A DNA stretch of 32,045 nt, taken from assembly GCF_001458255.1 (NCBI RefSeq), contig NZ_CYSB01000048.1, forward strand, positions 1 to 32,045. The letters run 5' to 3'. This document shows positions 1-6,894 of this stretch, piece by piece. Below the pieces are notes generated by a model. It worked only from the letters and a program-made list of their open reading frames with translations, was not told the DNA's origin and did not search any database. Position 1 is the stretch's first letter. The number at the start of each line of letters is the position of its first letter. The translations under genes were made by a program, and so were the position numbers. The stretch is from Thalassovita autumnalis. Its GTDB lineage: Bacteria > Pseudomonadota > Alphaproteobacteria > Rhodobacterales > Rhodobacteraceae.

Positions 1-2
1 AC

Positions 3-1175
3 AACGCCGAGGCTATCGCCACGGTCGCGGCCTCGATCCAAGAGTTTGGCTGGCGTCAACCCATCGTCGTGGACGAGGCAATGGTCGTGTTGGCCGGGCA
101 CACTCGTCTGGAGGCTGCGCGCAAGCTTGGGTTCAAGACTGCACCGGTGCATGTCGCCAAAGGGCTGACAGCCAATCAAGCACGCGCCTTCCGGATCATG
201 GATAACCGCTCCAGCGAGAATGCGGAGTGGGACAAGGATCTCCTGAACCTCGAACTCGCTGATCTGCTGGAGGCGGATTTTGAGCTCGGGCTGACGGGCT
301 TCACCGATGATGAGCTTAACGCGCTGATGTCGAGCCTTGAGGACGGCGCCGGCTCCCAAGAGGGTGAGGACGATGTGCCGGAAACCCCTGAGGATCCGAT
401 CAGCCGCCCCGGCGATCTCTGGATCCTCGGCAGCCACAGGCTGCTCTGCGGCGACAGCACCGTGGCCACGGATGTCGAGAAAGTACTGAACGGCGTAAAG
501 CCGCTATTGCTTATAAGCGATCCACCGTACGGTGTGGAATACGATCCCAACTGGCGCAACCAAGCAGGTGCGGCCAAGACCAAGCGCACCGGCAAGGTGC
601 TGAACGATGATCGCGCCGATTGGCGCGAAGCTTGGGCTCTGTTTCCCGGCGATGTCGCCTATGTCTGGCATGGCGCGCTGCACGCTGCCACGGTTGCCGA
701 AAGTCTGGAGGTCGCGGGCTTCACCATCCGGTCCCAGATCATCTGGGCCAAGGACCGACTGGTTCTGAGCCGCGGTGATTATCACTGGCAACATGAGCCC
801 GCGTGGTATGCCGTGCGCAAATCTGGCAAGGGTCATTGGGCAGGCGACCGCAAGCAGACAACGCTCTGGCAGATTGCCAACAAGGATCAGGACGAAAAGA
901 CCGTTCACGGGACGCAGAAGCCGGTCGAGTGCATGCGACGGCCTATCCTAAACCACTCGAGCCCCGGGCAGGCTGTCTATGAACCCTTCATGGGATCAGG
1001 CACCACGCTGATCGCTGCCGAGACCACGGGCCGCGTCTGTCTCGGCATCGAGCTGAACCCGGCTTACATCGATGTAGCCGTCCAACGCTGGCAGAAATTC
1101 ACGGGCAAAGAGGCGGTGCTTGAGGGTGGCGAGATGACCTTCGATGCCCTGAAACCTGAGCGCGAGGCTGCATGA
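3..1175 (+). CDS. ParB-like domain / DNA methyltransferase fusion, 5' partial
   Basis: Phage-type orphan DNA methyltransferase with an N-terminal ParB/sulfiredoxin-like domain. The frame is open from base 3, so the true start lies left of the window; an internal GTG at 69 is not the real start because ParB-like sequence (SIQEFGWRQPIVVD) precedes it. AGHTRLEAARKLG is the ParB box. The methylase half has the DPPYGVEYD catalytic motif IV before the SAM-binding motif I (FMGSGTTLIAAE, then GIELNPAY), the order of beta-class N6-adenine or N4-cytosine enzymes. DPPY fits adenine-N6 somewhat better, but the specificity is not readable. Such genes commonly lie just upstream of phage terminases, as here, and may protect phage DNA. 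Its stop overlaps the next start (ATGA at 1172), indicating coupling. Confidence 0.9.
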   Translation, partial: NAEAIATVAASIQEFGWRQPIVVDEAMVVLAGHTRLEAARKLGFKTAPVHVAKGLTANQARAFRIMDNRSSENAEWDKDLLNLELADLLEADFELGLTGFTDDELNALMSSLEDGAGSQEGEDDVPETPEDPISRPGDLWILGSHRLLCGDSTVATDVEKVLNGVKPLLLISDPPYGVEYDPNWRNQAGAAKTKRTGKVLNDDRADWREAWALFPGDVAYVWHGALHAATVAESLEVAGFTIRSQIIWAKDRLVLSRGDYHWQHEPAWYAVRKSGKGHWAGDRKQTTLWQIANKDQDEKTVHGTQKPVECMRRPILNHSSPGQAVYEPFMGSGTTLIAAETTGRVCLGIELNPAYIDVAVQRWQKFTGKEAVLEGGEMTFDALKPEREAA

Positions 1176-1399
1176 ACCAGTCCCGCCTCATGTCTTTGGT
1201 CGAGGCGATCACCAACGTGATCGTCGGCTATGGCGTCGCGGTTGTGACGCAGATCCTGATCTTTCCGGTCTTTGGGCTGCAAACAACGTTGGGACAAAAT
1301 CTTGCTATGGGCGGGATATTCACGATCGTCAGCCTGTTCCGCTCGTTCCTGCTACGGCGGCTCTTTGAGTCTCGCAGGGTTGCGGGGCAGCGCCGTTAG
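1172..1399 (+). CDS. Small phage membrane protein (DUF7220-like)
   Basis: A 75-residue protein starting inside the methyltransferase stop codon, so probably translated with it. Two hydrophobic stretches (about residues 16-33 and 43-60) separated by a short polar turn, then a basic tail rich in Arg, predict a small two-pass inner-membrane protein with cytoplasmic ends. The opening MNQSRLMSLVEAITNVIVGYG resembles the small phage family I know as DUF7220, found near methylase and terminase genes. Its function is unknown. Its 3' end overlaps the convergent gene at 1396 by four bases. Confidence 0.7.
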   Translation: MNQSRLMSLVEAITNVIVGYGVAVVTQILIFPVFGLQTTLGQNLAMGGIFTIVSLFRSFLLRRLFESRRVAGQRR

Positions 1400-1632
1400 A
1401 CCAGCCCAAGGCCTTGCAGGCAGCTTGCCGTATCCAACAGCTGATGGGTCGGGATCTCGACCGTAATAGTGAAGCTGTCGGCATAGGTTTTGGCGTCAAC
1501 GCCACCATCGTCCATCAAGGCGGTTTCAATCTCATCGAGGATGTCGGTGATGCGGCTTCGGTCGAAATGATCGGGCAGCTTGCGAATGGCGATGCGGATG
1601 GTGCTGGTGTCCATGGCGTTGGCTTCGTTCAT
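1396..1632 (-). CDS. Small phage protein of unknown function (78 aa)
   Basis: The start chosen is ATG at 1632, which overlaps the stop of the preceding minus-strand gene as ATGA; an upstream in-frame start at 1653 lies inside that gene and adds only seven residues. The protein has a MDTSTIRIAIRKLPDHFD opening, an acidic helix (about residues 25-45) and an FTITVEIP strand. I recognise no domain. Plus-strand frames across the same region are open but look like shadows. Reverse-facing small genes between a methylase and terminase are common in rhodobacterial prophages, which suggests an accessory or regulatory role; that is inference. Confidence 0.6.
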   Translation of the reverse strand: MNEANAMDTSTIRIAIRKLPDHFDRSRITDILDEIETALMDDGGVDAKTYADSFTITVEIPTHQLLDTASCLQGLGLV

Positions 1633-1898
1633 TCTGCGTATTCGCCCTCGCAAAAGGCGCTATCGGTTATGCGCTTCAGCAGGTTTGCGTAGTGTTCGAG
1701 GCTGCCGACGTCGCCCCAAGTGATGGCGTCGTGGGCGGTGTTGAAGTGGTCGTCGCTGAGCGCCTGCAGGCGCGCCAGCATGGCGTCGATCTCGGCTTTC
1801 TTGGTCATGAAGGCGTCCAGTGCGGCTTCATGGTTTCGGCGCGCCTTCTCGGTGCGCAGTTGGTGGCGGGGCGTGGTTTGCGGGTTCAGGCGGGGCAT
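1629..1898 (-). CDS. Small conserved prophage protein of unknown function (89 aa)
   Basis: A charged, mostly helical protein with a basic N-terminus (RHQLRTEKARRNHEAAL) followed by AFMTKKAEIDAMLARLQALSDDHF and an acidic end. I recognise the sequence style, especially the 'AEIDAMLARL..LSDDHF' block, from small genes beside terminase genes in rhodobacterial prophages, but know of no assigned function. It is the first gene of a two-gene minus-strand unit coupled to the downstream gene by ATGA, and it diverges from the terminase small subunit across a 116-bp gap that must hold its promoter. Confidence 0.7.
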   Translation of the reverse strand: MPRLNPQTTPRHQLRTEKARRNHEAALDAFMTKKAEIDAMLARLQALSDDHFNTAHDAITWGDVGSLEHYANLLKRITDSAFCEGEYAE

Positions 1899-2014
1899 CT
1901 TGGCGTCTCATTCAGGTGCATCGTTTGCTGTCATCAGCTTCGCTCTGCGGGGCCTGCCTATCCAGTATAATCGACGCAATTTCAGTGCTTTGATCGACGT
2001 GAAGGGATCATCTT
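1899..2014. promoter_or_regulatory. Divergent intergenic region; ribosome site for terminase small subunit
   Basis: This 116-bp gap separates the minus-strand pair from the plus-strand packaging genes and is the only place for their promoters. A clear Shine-Dalgarno sequence, GAAGGGA at about 2001-2007, sits seven bases before the GTG start at 2015 and decides that start. I see no convincing -35/-10 pair. Confidence 0.4.
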
Positions 2015-2578
2015 GTGTCAGCAGCGACCCAACCCATCGGCGTCATCTCAAGGCTTCTGGACCTCTCGGAACGACGGGTCCAGCAGCTGAGCCGGGAAGG
2101 TGTGATCCCCAAGGCCGAGCGGGGGCAATACGACCTCATTGGGTCGGTGCGCGGGTATGTCCGCTACCTGCGCGATCAGGCGCAGAAGGCGCAGGCGGGT
2201 GCGCCAGACTATGCCGCTGAACGGGCGCGGTTCATCCGAGCGCGGGCCGACCTCGCCGAAATGGAAGCCGAGGAAAAGCGCTGTTCTCTGATTGCGGCAG
2301 ACCAGATCGAGGCGGCCTGGATTGCGGTGTTGGCGCTCTTGCGCACCCGCCTGCTAGCTCTGCCGGACCGGCTGGCACCTCAAGCCTTTGAACAACCCTC
2401 CGTCGGAGACACCCGGACCCTGATCCGCGCCGCCATCCGTGAGGTGCTTGATGATCTCGCAGAGCCAGACATTGAATTCGAAACCGATCCTGAGATTGAC
2501 GGGCTCGCCGATCCTGAAACGGACGGTTGCGAAAGCCCTGGCGGTTCTGAAGCCGCCTCCGGACCTGACGATCAGTGA
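2015..2578 (+). CDS. terS: Phage terminase small subunit (Nu1-like)
   Basis: Terminase small subunits recognise the phage DNA packaging site and hand it to the large subunit. Residues 8-50 (GVISRLLDLSERRVQQLSREGVIP, then QYDLIGSVRGYVRYLR) form the winged helix-turn-helix of lambda Nu1-type proteins. A long charged helix follows (about 58-95, AERARFIRARADLAEMEAEEK), then a helical region with LLALPDRLAP, typical of the family. The last 40 residues are acidic and low-complexity. GTG start with a good ribosome site. Its last 128 bases overlap the large-subunit gene in another frame, more than usual, though the downstream ATG at 2451 has its own GAGGTG site. Confidence 0.85.
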   Translation: MSAATQPIGVISRLLDLSERRVQQLSREGVIPKAERGQYDLIGSVRGYVRYLRDQAQKAQAGAPDYAAERARFIRARADLAEMEAEEKRCSLIAADQIEAAWIAVLALLRTRLLALPDRLAPQAFEQPSVGDTRTLIRAAIREVLDDLAEPDIEFETDPEIDGLADPETDGCESPGGSEAASGPDDQ

Positions 2579-3035
2579 TTGGGCGGACCAGAACCGGAGG
2601 CTGAGTTCTGAGGCCAGCGCTGAGCCGGGCCAGTGGCGCACGAGCCGGGCCGAATACCAGCGCGGCATCATGGAAGCGGTCTCTGATGCTGCCACCGAAA
2701 CTGTCGTCATCATGTCCAGCTCACAGGTGGGTAAGGCGCTGGCGCTCGACACGCCGCTAGCGACGCCCACAGGCTGGACCACGATGGGCGAGGTCGCGGT
2801 TGGCGACATTCTTTTTGACGAAACCGGCGCGCCGTGCCGCGTCACCGGCGCCACGGACGTGATGCTTAACCGGCGCTGCTACCGGGTGCGGTTTTCGGAC
2901 GGGAGTTCGATCATCGCTGATGCCGATCACCTCTGGGCGGTCGACAGCGACACACCAGTGCGCGTGCAGGACGCGATGAGGGACCTGTTCCATGACGATC
3001 CACCGGGCGGTCCTGACGACGAAGGAGATTGCTGA
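2451..3035 (+). CDS. terL: Terminase large subunit, N-terminal extein plus intein N-part (frameshifted)
   Basis: This is the 5' half of the broken GpA-type terminase gene. ATG 2451 is preceded by GAGGTG four bases upstream; a GTG at 2439 also exists. The extein part, with the LTISDWADQNRRLSSEAS block and the tyrosine-containing RTSRAEYQRGIM motif, is characteristic of GpA family N-termini. It ends at the Walker A sequence SSSQVGK (Lys codon 2733-2735), where an intein begins. The frame stops at TGA 3033-3035, inside the intein, and the rest continues in the next frame. The product as read would be an inactive fragment ending in an out-of-frame tail. Confidence 0.85.
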   Translation: MISQSQTLNSKPILRLTGSPILKRTVAKALAVLKPPPDLTISDWADQNRRLSSEASAEPGQWRTSRAEYQRGIMEAVSDAATETVVIMSSSQVGKALALDTPLATPTGWTTMGEVAVGDILFDETGAPCRVTGATDVMLNRRCYRVRFSDGSSIIADADHLWAVDSDTPVRVQDAMRDLFHDDPPGGPDDEGDC

Positions 3036-3969
3036 AACTGCGCATTACTACGGCGCGAAAAAGCGGAACCGATACGCCATCCCTGTGGCCGGTGCGTTGC
3101 AGCTGCCCGAACAGGCATTGCCGATCCCGCCCTACGCCTTGGGCGTCTGGCTGGGGGACGGCCACAGCTACGGTTCACAGATTACCTGCCATCAGGACGA
3201 TCTGGAAATCGCCTACCATCTTCGCGCTTGCGGTGTGGAGGTTGAGGTCAAGTCGAAGGACAAGCGGGTTCCGCATATCTTGACGCTGAAGCCAACACTG
3301 CCTTGGCCCGACAATATGTGTCGCCGTGGGCATGACATGGATGTGCTGGGTCGCCACGGGAATGGGCAATGCGCGGAATGTGGGCGTCAGTTCTCGATGC
3401 AATGGAAGCACGGGCTTCCCGTTGATCCGGTTCTGGAAGCCGGAAAGCCGTTCAGCCTGCGCCTTCGGGCAATGGGGCTGGCCAAGGATCGGAAGACGCC
3501 AGCAACCGGCAAACACATCCCGCCGACCTACCTGCGCGCCTCGATAGATCAGCGCCTGGCCCTCCTGCAGGGGCTGATGGACACGGACGGCTACATCGCT
3601 GAATGCGGTCGCTGCGAGTTCATCATGGTGCATCGACGTCTGGCGGATGGCTTTGGAGACTTGCTGGCCTCGTTGGGCATCAAGTTCACTGCTGTCGACA
3701 AGCAGCCCACGGTGATGATCGACGGCGAACGACGTTTCGGAAACCCCGCGACGCGGTTCTCGTTCATGATCTATGACGACACGCAGGTGTTTCGACTGGC
3801 GCGGAAGCGGGCGCGTCAGGTCTCGCGGGAGGGGCGGCGGACGACGGAAACCGAGCGCCGCCGCATCGTGGCAGTTGAGCCTGTGGAGAGCGTGCCGGTC
3901 CGCTGTATTCAGGTGGACAGCCCGAACCGGCTCTATCTGGCTGGGCGCACGATGATCCCGACGCATAAT
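2736..3969 (+). other. Class 3-type intein with LAGLIDADG endonuclease, frameshifted
   Basis: The element sits between Lys and Thr of the terminase Walker A motif. Its first residue is Ala (codon 2736), not Cys or Ser, and it ends MIPTHN with Thr at +1. The class 3 triad is present: Trp after His in block B (DHLW, TGG 2934), Cys in block F (VPVRCIQVD, TGT 3904) and Thr before the final His-Asn (ACG 3961). Class 3 inteins splice through the block F Cys instead of residue 1. The inserted endonuclease has two LAGLIDADG-like motifs (ALGVWLGDG near 3136; LLQGLMDTDGY near 3562), with a CRRGH...CAEC zinc-ribbon-like insertion (about 3319-3385) between them. The length is 1234 nt, one more than a multiple of three. 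The shift lies between 2980 and 3032, bounded by stops in the two frames. Confidence 0.88.
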
Positions 3970-5658
3970 ACGGAGATGGTCAACAACGCCGTCGGCTATC
4001 ACATCGATCAAGATCCGGCGCCGATCATGGTTGTGATGCCAACGGAGCGGGACGCGGAGACTTGGTCAAAGGACCGGTTCTCGCCGATGGCGCGGGATAC
4101 AGCCTGCCTTCAGGATAAGATCGCCAATCCGAAGTCGCGGGACGGCAATAACAAGATCCTGCACAAGCGGTTTCCGGGCGGGCATCTGACGATTGTGGGC
4201 GCCAACGCACCCTCGGGGCTGGCAAGCCGCCCGATCCGGCTGCTGCTCTGCGATGAAGTGGACCGTTATCCGTTCAGCGCAGGGGCCGAGGGCGACCCAG
4301 TCAACCTCGCGAAGAAGCGGACGGTGACGTTCTGGAACCGCAAGATCGTGCTGGTCTCGACGCCGACGAATAAGGGCGCAAGCCGGATTGAAGCGGCGTT
4401 TGAAGAAAGCGACCAACGGCGGTTTTGGGTGCCGTGCCTGGCGTGTGGGACCGAGCAGATCCTGACCTGGGAACAGGTCAAATGGGACAAGGATGAGAAC
4501 GGCAGCCATCGCCCGGAAACTGCGCGCTACCACTGCGCTGACTGCGACGCCGCATGGAAGGACGAGACCCGCTGGGCGGCCATCTCCAACGGCCGCTGGA
4601 TCGCGGAGGCACCATTCAATGGGACTGCGGGCTTCCATCTGAACGAGATCTATTCGCCCTGGGTGCGGCTAGAGGCCATGGCCAAGGCGTTTCTGTCAGC
4701 GCGTGCGGGTGGGGACGAGACCATGAAGACCTTCGTCAACACCTCGCTCGGTGAGACCTGGATGGAAAGCGGCGAGGCGCCGGACTGGCAGCGCCTCCAA
4801 GGGCTGAAGGAAGACTGGCGCGCAGGCACGGTGCCGGCGGACGGGTTGTTCCTGACCGCTGGTGCTGACGTTCAGAAAGACCGGATCGAGGTTGATATCT
4901 GGGCATGGGGCAGGGGTCTGCAAAGCTGGCATATTGATCACATCGTGATTGAGGGTGGCCCGGGGGATCCGGCGTGCTGGCAGCAACTTTCTGATCTGCT
5001 TTGTCGGGCATGGCAGCATGAGTGTGGCATCTCGATGACCCTCGCCAAACTGGCGATCGATACGGGCTATGAGACCAGCGCTGTCTATGCCTGGGCGCGA
5101 CAGGTGGGGTTTGGGCAGGTTGCACCGGTGAAAGGTCTTGAGGGCTTCAACCGGGCGAGCCCTGTAACGGGGCCGACCTATGTCGACGCCACCATAGGCG
5201 GCAAACGCCTGCGCCGTGGGGCGCGCCTTTGGACTATCGCCACGTCGACCTTCAAGGCCGAGACCTATCGTTTCCTGCGGCTCGATCCGCCGGAGATCTC
5301 CAGCCTGGCAGATGTAGAGGCGTTTCCTCCCGGCTTCATGCATCTGCCGGGCTGGGTTGATGCGGAATGGTTGAAACAGTTGACGGCCGAGCAGTTGGTG
5401 ACGGTCAAGAATAAGCGCGGCTTTGCCAAGTTGGAGTGGCAGAAGCTGCGGGAACGCAACGAAGCCCTCGACTGTCGGGTTTATGCCCGAGCCGCGGCTT
5501 GGATTCTCGGGGCGGATCGCTGGTCGGAGGCGAGGTGGGAAGAACTCGCGGCGCAGTTTGGGGTCGCTGACACTAAGGGCACTGCCTTCGCCGGGGGCCC
5601 ACAGTCTGCGCGAAGGGCACAGATCCGCCGCGTTGCGCGGTCAACATACATGGGATGA
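2992..5658 (+). CDS. terL: Intein C-part plus terminase large subunit C-terminal extein (GpA family)
   Basis: This is the 3' half of the split terminase. ATG 2992 is only the first start in this frame; the biological reading would continue from the upstream half. Intein sequence runs to 3969, then the GpA motor resumes with TEMVNNAVGYHIDQD. The ATPase has Walker B LLLCDEVDRYP and the coupling segment VSTPTNKGASRIE. A four-Cys zinc site (CLACG...CADCD) follows. The C-terminal nuclease has AGADVQKDRIEVDIW and AIDTGYETSAVYAW, with the expected acidic residues. The large subunit packages DNA with ATP and cuts it at the capsid. The extein is intact, so the only visible defect is the frameshift in the intein. 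The stop overlaps the next start (ATGA). Confidence 0.88.
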   Translation: MTIHRAVLTTKEIAETAHYYGAKKRNRYAIPVAGALQLPEQALPIPPYALGVWLGDGHSYGSQITCHQDDLEIAYHLRACGVEVEVKSKDKRVPHILTLKPTLPWPDNMCRRGHDMDVLGRHGNGQCAECGRQFSMQWKHGLPVDPVLEAGKPFSLRLRAMGLAKDRKTPATGKHIPPTYLRASIDQRLALLQGLMDTDGYIAECGRCEFIMVHRRLADGFGDLLASLGIKFTAVDKQPTVMIDGERRFGNPATRFSFMIYDDTQVFRLARKRARQVSREGRRTTETERRRIVAVEPVESVPVRCIQVDSPNRLYLAGRTMIPTHNTEMVNNAVGYHIDQDPAPIMVVMPTERDAETWSKDRFSPMARDTACLQDKIANPKSRDGNNKILHKRFPGGHLTIVGANAPSGLASRPIRLLLCDEVDRYPFSAGAEGDPVNLAKKRTVTFWNRKIVLVSTPTNKGASRIEAAFEESDQRRFWVPCLACGTEQILTWEQVKWDKDENGSHRPETARYHCADCDAAWKDETRWAAISNGRWIAEAPFNGTAGFHLNEIYSPWVRLEAMAKAFLSARAGGDETMKTFVNTSLGETWMESGEAPDWQRLQGLKEDWRAGTVPADGLFLTAGADVQKDRIEVDIWAWGRGLQSWHIDHIVIEGGPGDPACWQQLSDLLCRAWQHECGISMTLAKLAIDTGYETSAVYAWARQVGFGQVAPVKGLEGFNRASPVTGPTYVDATIGGKRLRRGARLWTIATSTFKAETYRFLRLDPPEISSLADVEAFPPGFMHLPGWVDAEWLKQLTAEQLVTVKNKRGFAKLEWQKLRERNEALDCRVYARAAAWILGADRWSEARWEELAAQFGVADTKGTAFAGGPQSARRAQIRRVARSTYMG

Positions 5659-5882
5659 GTTTGGGCATGGCAAATCTGGCGACACTGAAACTCCGCTGCG
5701 ACGCGCTGACGTCGCAGCGCGCCTCCGGCGTGGCCCGTGTCAGCTACGATGGCAAGACGGTGGACTATCGCAGCGTGGCCGAGATCGACCGAGCTATCGA
5801 GGCCCTGGACCGCGAGATCGCCTTGGCAGAGGGGCGGCGCATGGTGCGGCGGGTACATGTGATGACCTCAAAGGGGCTTTGA
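5655..5882 (+). CDS. gpW-like head-tail joining protein
   Basis: A 75-residue protein in the position and size of lambda gpW, which plugs the head after packaging and lets tails attach. The pattern MANLATLKLRCDAL..QRASGVARVSYDGKTVDY, an AEIDRAIEALDREI helix, then a short end in TSKGL, is typical of the prophage version between terminase and portal. It starts within the terminase stop codon. A second in-frame ATG four codons downstream could also serve as the start. The SD for the following portal gene (AAGGGGC) lies within its last codons. Confidence 0.8.
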   Translation: MSLGMANLATLKLRCDALTSQRASGVARVSYDGKTVDYRSVAEIDRAIEALDREIALAEGRRMVRRVHVMTSKGL

Positions 5883-5885
5883 TCC

Positions 5886-5987
5886 ATGGCGATGTTTGGT
5901 TTTTGGCGCCGTGGGCAACCCCGGCGCGCAGATGGCGTGCGCGCGCGGCTTGAAGGGGCAATGTCCAAACGCCGGCTGCGCGGTTGA
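5886..5987 (+). pseudogene. Portal protein, 5' fragment (33 codons)
   Basis: A start ATG at 5886, eight bases after an AAGGGG ribosome site, opens a frame reading MAMFGFWRRG... and ending in MSKRRLRG before TGA 5985-5987. The start and the 'RRLRG' block match the beginning of lambda-type (gpB) portal proteins, which normally continue 'W.P....HIN.LI' for about 500 residues. Here transposase sequence begins immediately after. Gene order (terminase, gpW, portal) supports the call. All later head and tail genes are missing from the window, so the prophage is dead beyond this point. Confidence 0.7.
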
Positions 5988-6019
5988 AGGCGAGTGGAAC
6001 GCGCGCAAGCATCCCTCTC

Positions 6020-6040
6020 GTGTATTGATGCGCAATACAC
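6020..6040. repeat. Perfect inverted repeat within a ~40-bp insertion in the transposase
   Basis: GTGTATTG (6020-6027), a five-base loop ATGCG, and CAATACAC (6033-6040) form an 8-bp perfect inverted repeat. It lies within about 6013-6054, bases that interrupt the conserved transposase sequence between 'GEWNARKH' and 'GPKRRI'. The insert length must be one more than a multiple of three, since the frame changes by one. It could be a small mobile hairpin element or a recombination scar. Confidence 0.6.
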
Positions 6041-6049
6041 TGCCGGGTC

Positions 6050-6571
6050 GTGGCCGGCCCGAAACGCCGGATTTTGCGCAAGATACACATTGGCATCGAC
6101 GCGGAAACGCTGGAAGTTCGCGCCGTCGAAGTCACCACCAGCAATATCGGTGACGCGCCAATGCTGCCAGAGTTGCTCAACCAAATCCCAGCCGATCAAA
6201 CCATCGGGTCAGTGACCGCCGACGGGGCCTATGACACACGCAGATGCCATGACGTGATTGCCGCTCGGAATGCCCATGCGGTCATCCCTCCGCGGAAGAA
6301 CGCCAGGCCTTGGAAACCCACCAGCGCCGGTGCCATGGCTCGGAACGAGGCCGTCAACGCATCACGATATCTCGGCCGCGCCATCTGGCGACGGTGGAGC
6401 GGGTATCACCGACGAAGCCCTGTCGAAACCAAGATGCATTGTGTGAAGTTGCTGGGGCAGAGTCTCATGGCGCGGGACTTCGACCGGCAGGTCGCGGAAA
6501 TCCAGGTCCGTGTTGCCGTCCTCAACAAGTACACAGCTCTTGGCATACCTGTTACTGAGGTCGTAGGCTAA
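6050..6571 (+). pseudogene. IS5-family transposase, truncated and interrupted
   Basis: DDE transposase fragment: RKIHIGIDAETLEVRAVEV holds the first catalytic Asp region, VTADGAYDTRRCHD the second Asp, and RRSPVETKMHCVKLLGQ the Glu region. It ends YTALGIPVTEVVG as in related full-length copies. The HTH and N-terminal catalytic sequence are lost, and the short upstream piece GEWNARKH (5992-6012) is separated from this frame by about 40 inserted bases that shift the reading frame. The GTG at 6050 is simply the first start in the frame; I see no ribosome site. Confidence 0.85.
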
Positions 6572-6625
6572 ATCCGTCCGGGGAAAGGGGAAGTCCGCCC
6601 CTCAGACCATTTGCGGAACAAAGCC

Positions 6626-6753
6626 GCAAAAAACTCAAGGACCCGAGCCCGTCGCAGCTCTTTACGTGTTACCGCCCGACCTGTCGCATCAGACCCGTGA
6701 GCTTGAAAAACATTCTTCTCCAGATCGAGTCCAACATTGATAATCTCCGACAT
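6626..6753 (-). pseudogene. IS110-family transposase, N-terminal fragment
   Basis: On the minus strand, ATG 6753 sits six bases after a strong AAAGGAGG site and opens MSEIINVGLDLEKNVFQAHG, followed by GRAVTRKELRRARVLEFFA. This is the start of the DEDD (RuvC-like) catalytic domain of IS110 transposases, with the Asp of GLDL as the first catalytic residue. Similarity ends at about 6626, where the IS5 right end begins; the frame then runs through IS5 DNA to a stop at 6568. Only about 42 of 300-400 residues remain. The stretch 6754-6894 upstream probably contains the IS110 left flank and end; I see no other gene there. Confidence 0.75.
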
Positions 6754-6894
6754 GACCATCCTCCTTTGTGGATCAAAACAAACCAACCTTGGCACATCTA
6801 TGCCGTCCGGGACGGTCACATCATCAAAGCCCATTGAAACCAGAACCGACTCGAAATAGCTTTGCAACCTTAACATCGAAGGAATTTTTTAAAG

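Larger units (their letters stand above)
5988..6625 (+). mobile_element. IS5-family insertion sequence remnant, left part deleted
   Basis: Transposase-coding sequence begins abruptly at about 5983-5990 (V-E-G-E-W-N-A-R-K-H in frame 1), resumes in frame 2 from about 6050, and ends at TAA 6571. The non-coding tail ends in ATTTGCGGAACAAAGCC at about 6609-6625, which I take as the right terminal repeat because recognisable IS110-family coding starts directly beyond it. The left terminal repeat and about the first 100-130 codons are absent, so the element cannot move by itself. The left edge was probably made by a deletion that joined portal and transposase. Confidence 0.75.

Noticed and set aside
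1414-2220. Plus-strand frames (1414-1692, 1692-1970, 1720-2220)
   Set aside because: They overlap the better supported minus-strand pair and the terminase small subunit and have no family resemblance or ribosome site.
2980-3032. Programmed frameshift to make full-length terminase
   Set aside because: I see no classic slippery heptamer in the allowed interval, and the surrounding prophage is already broken, so mutation is the simpler reading.
5896-6153. 85-codon plus-strand frame beginning in the portal fragment
   Set aside because: It merely reads portal DNA out of frame, then the GEWNARKH transposase codons, then insertion sequence; not a gene.
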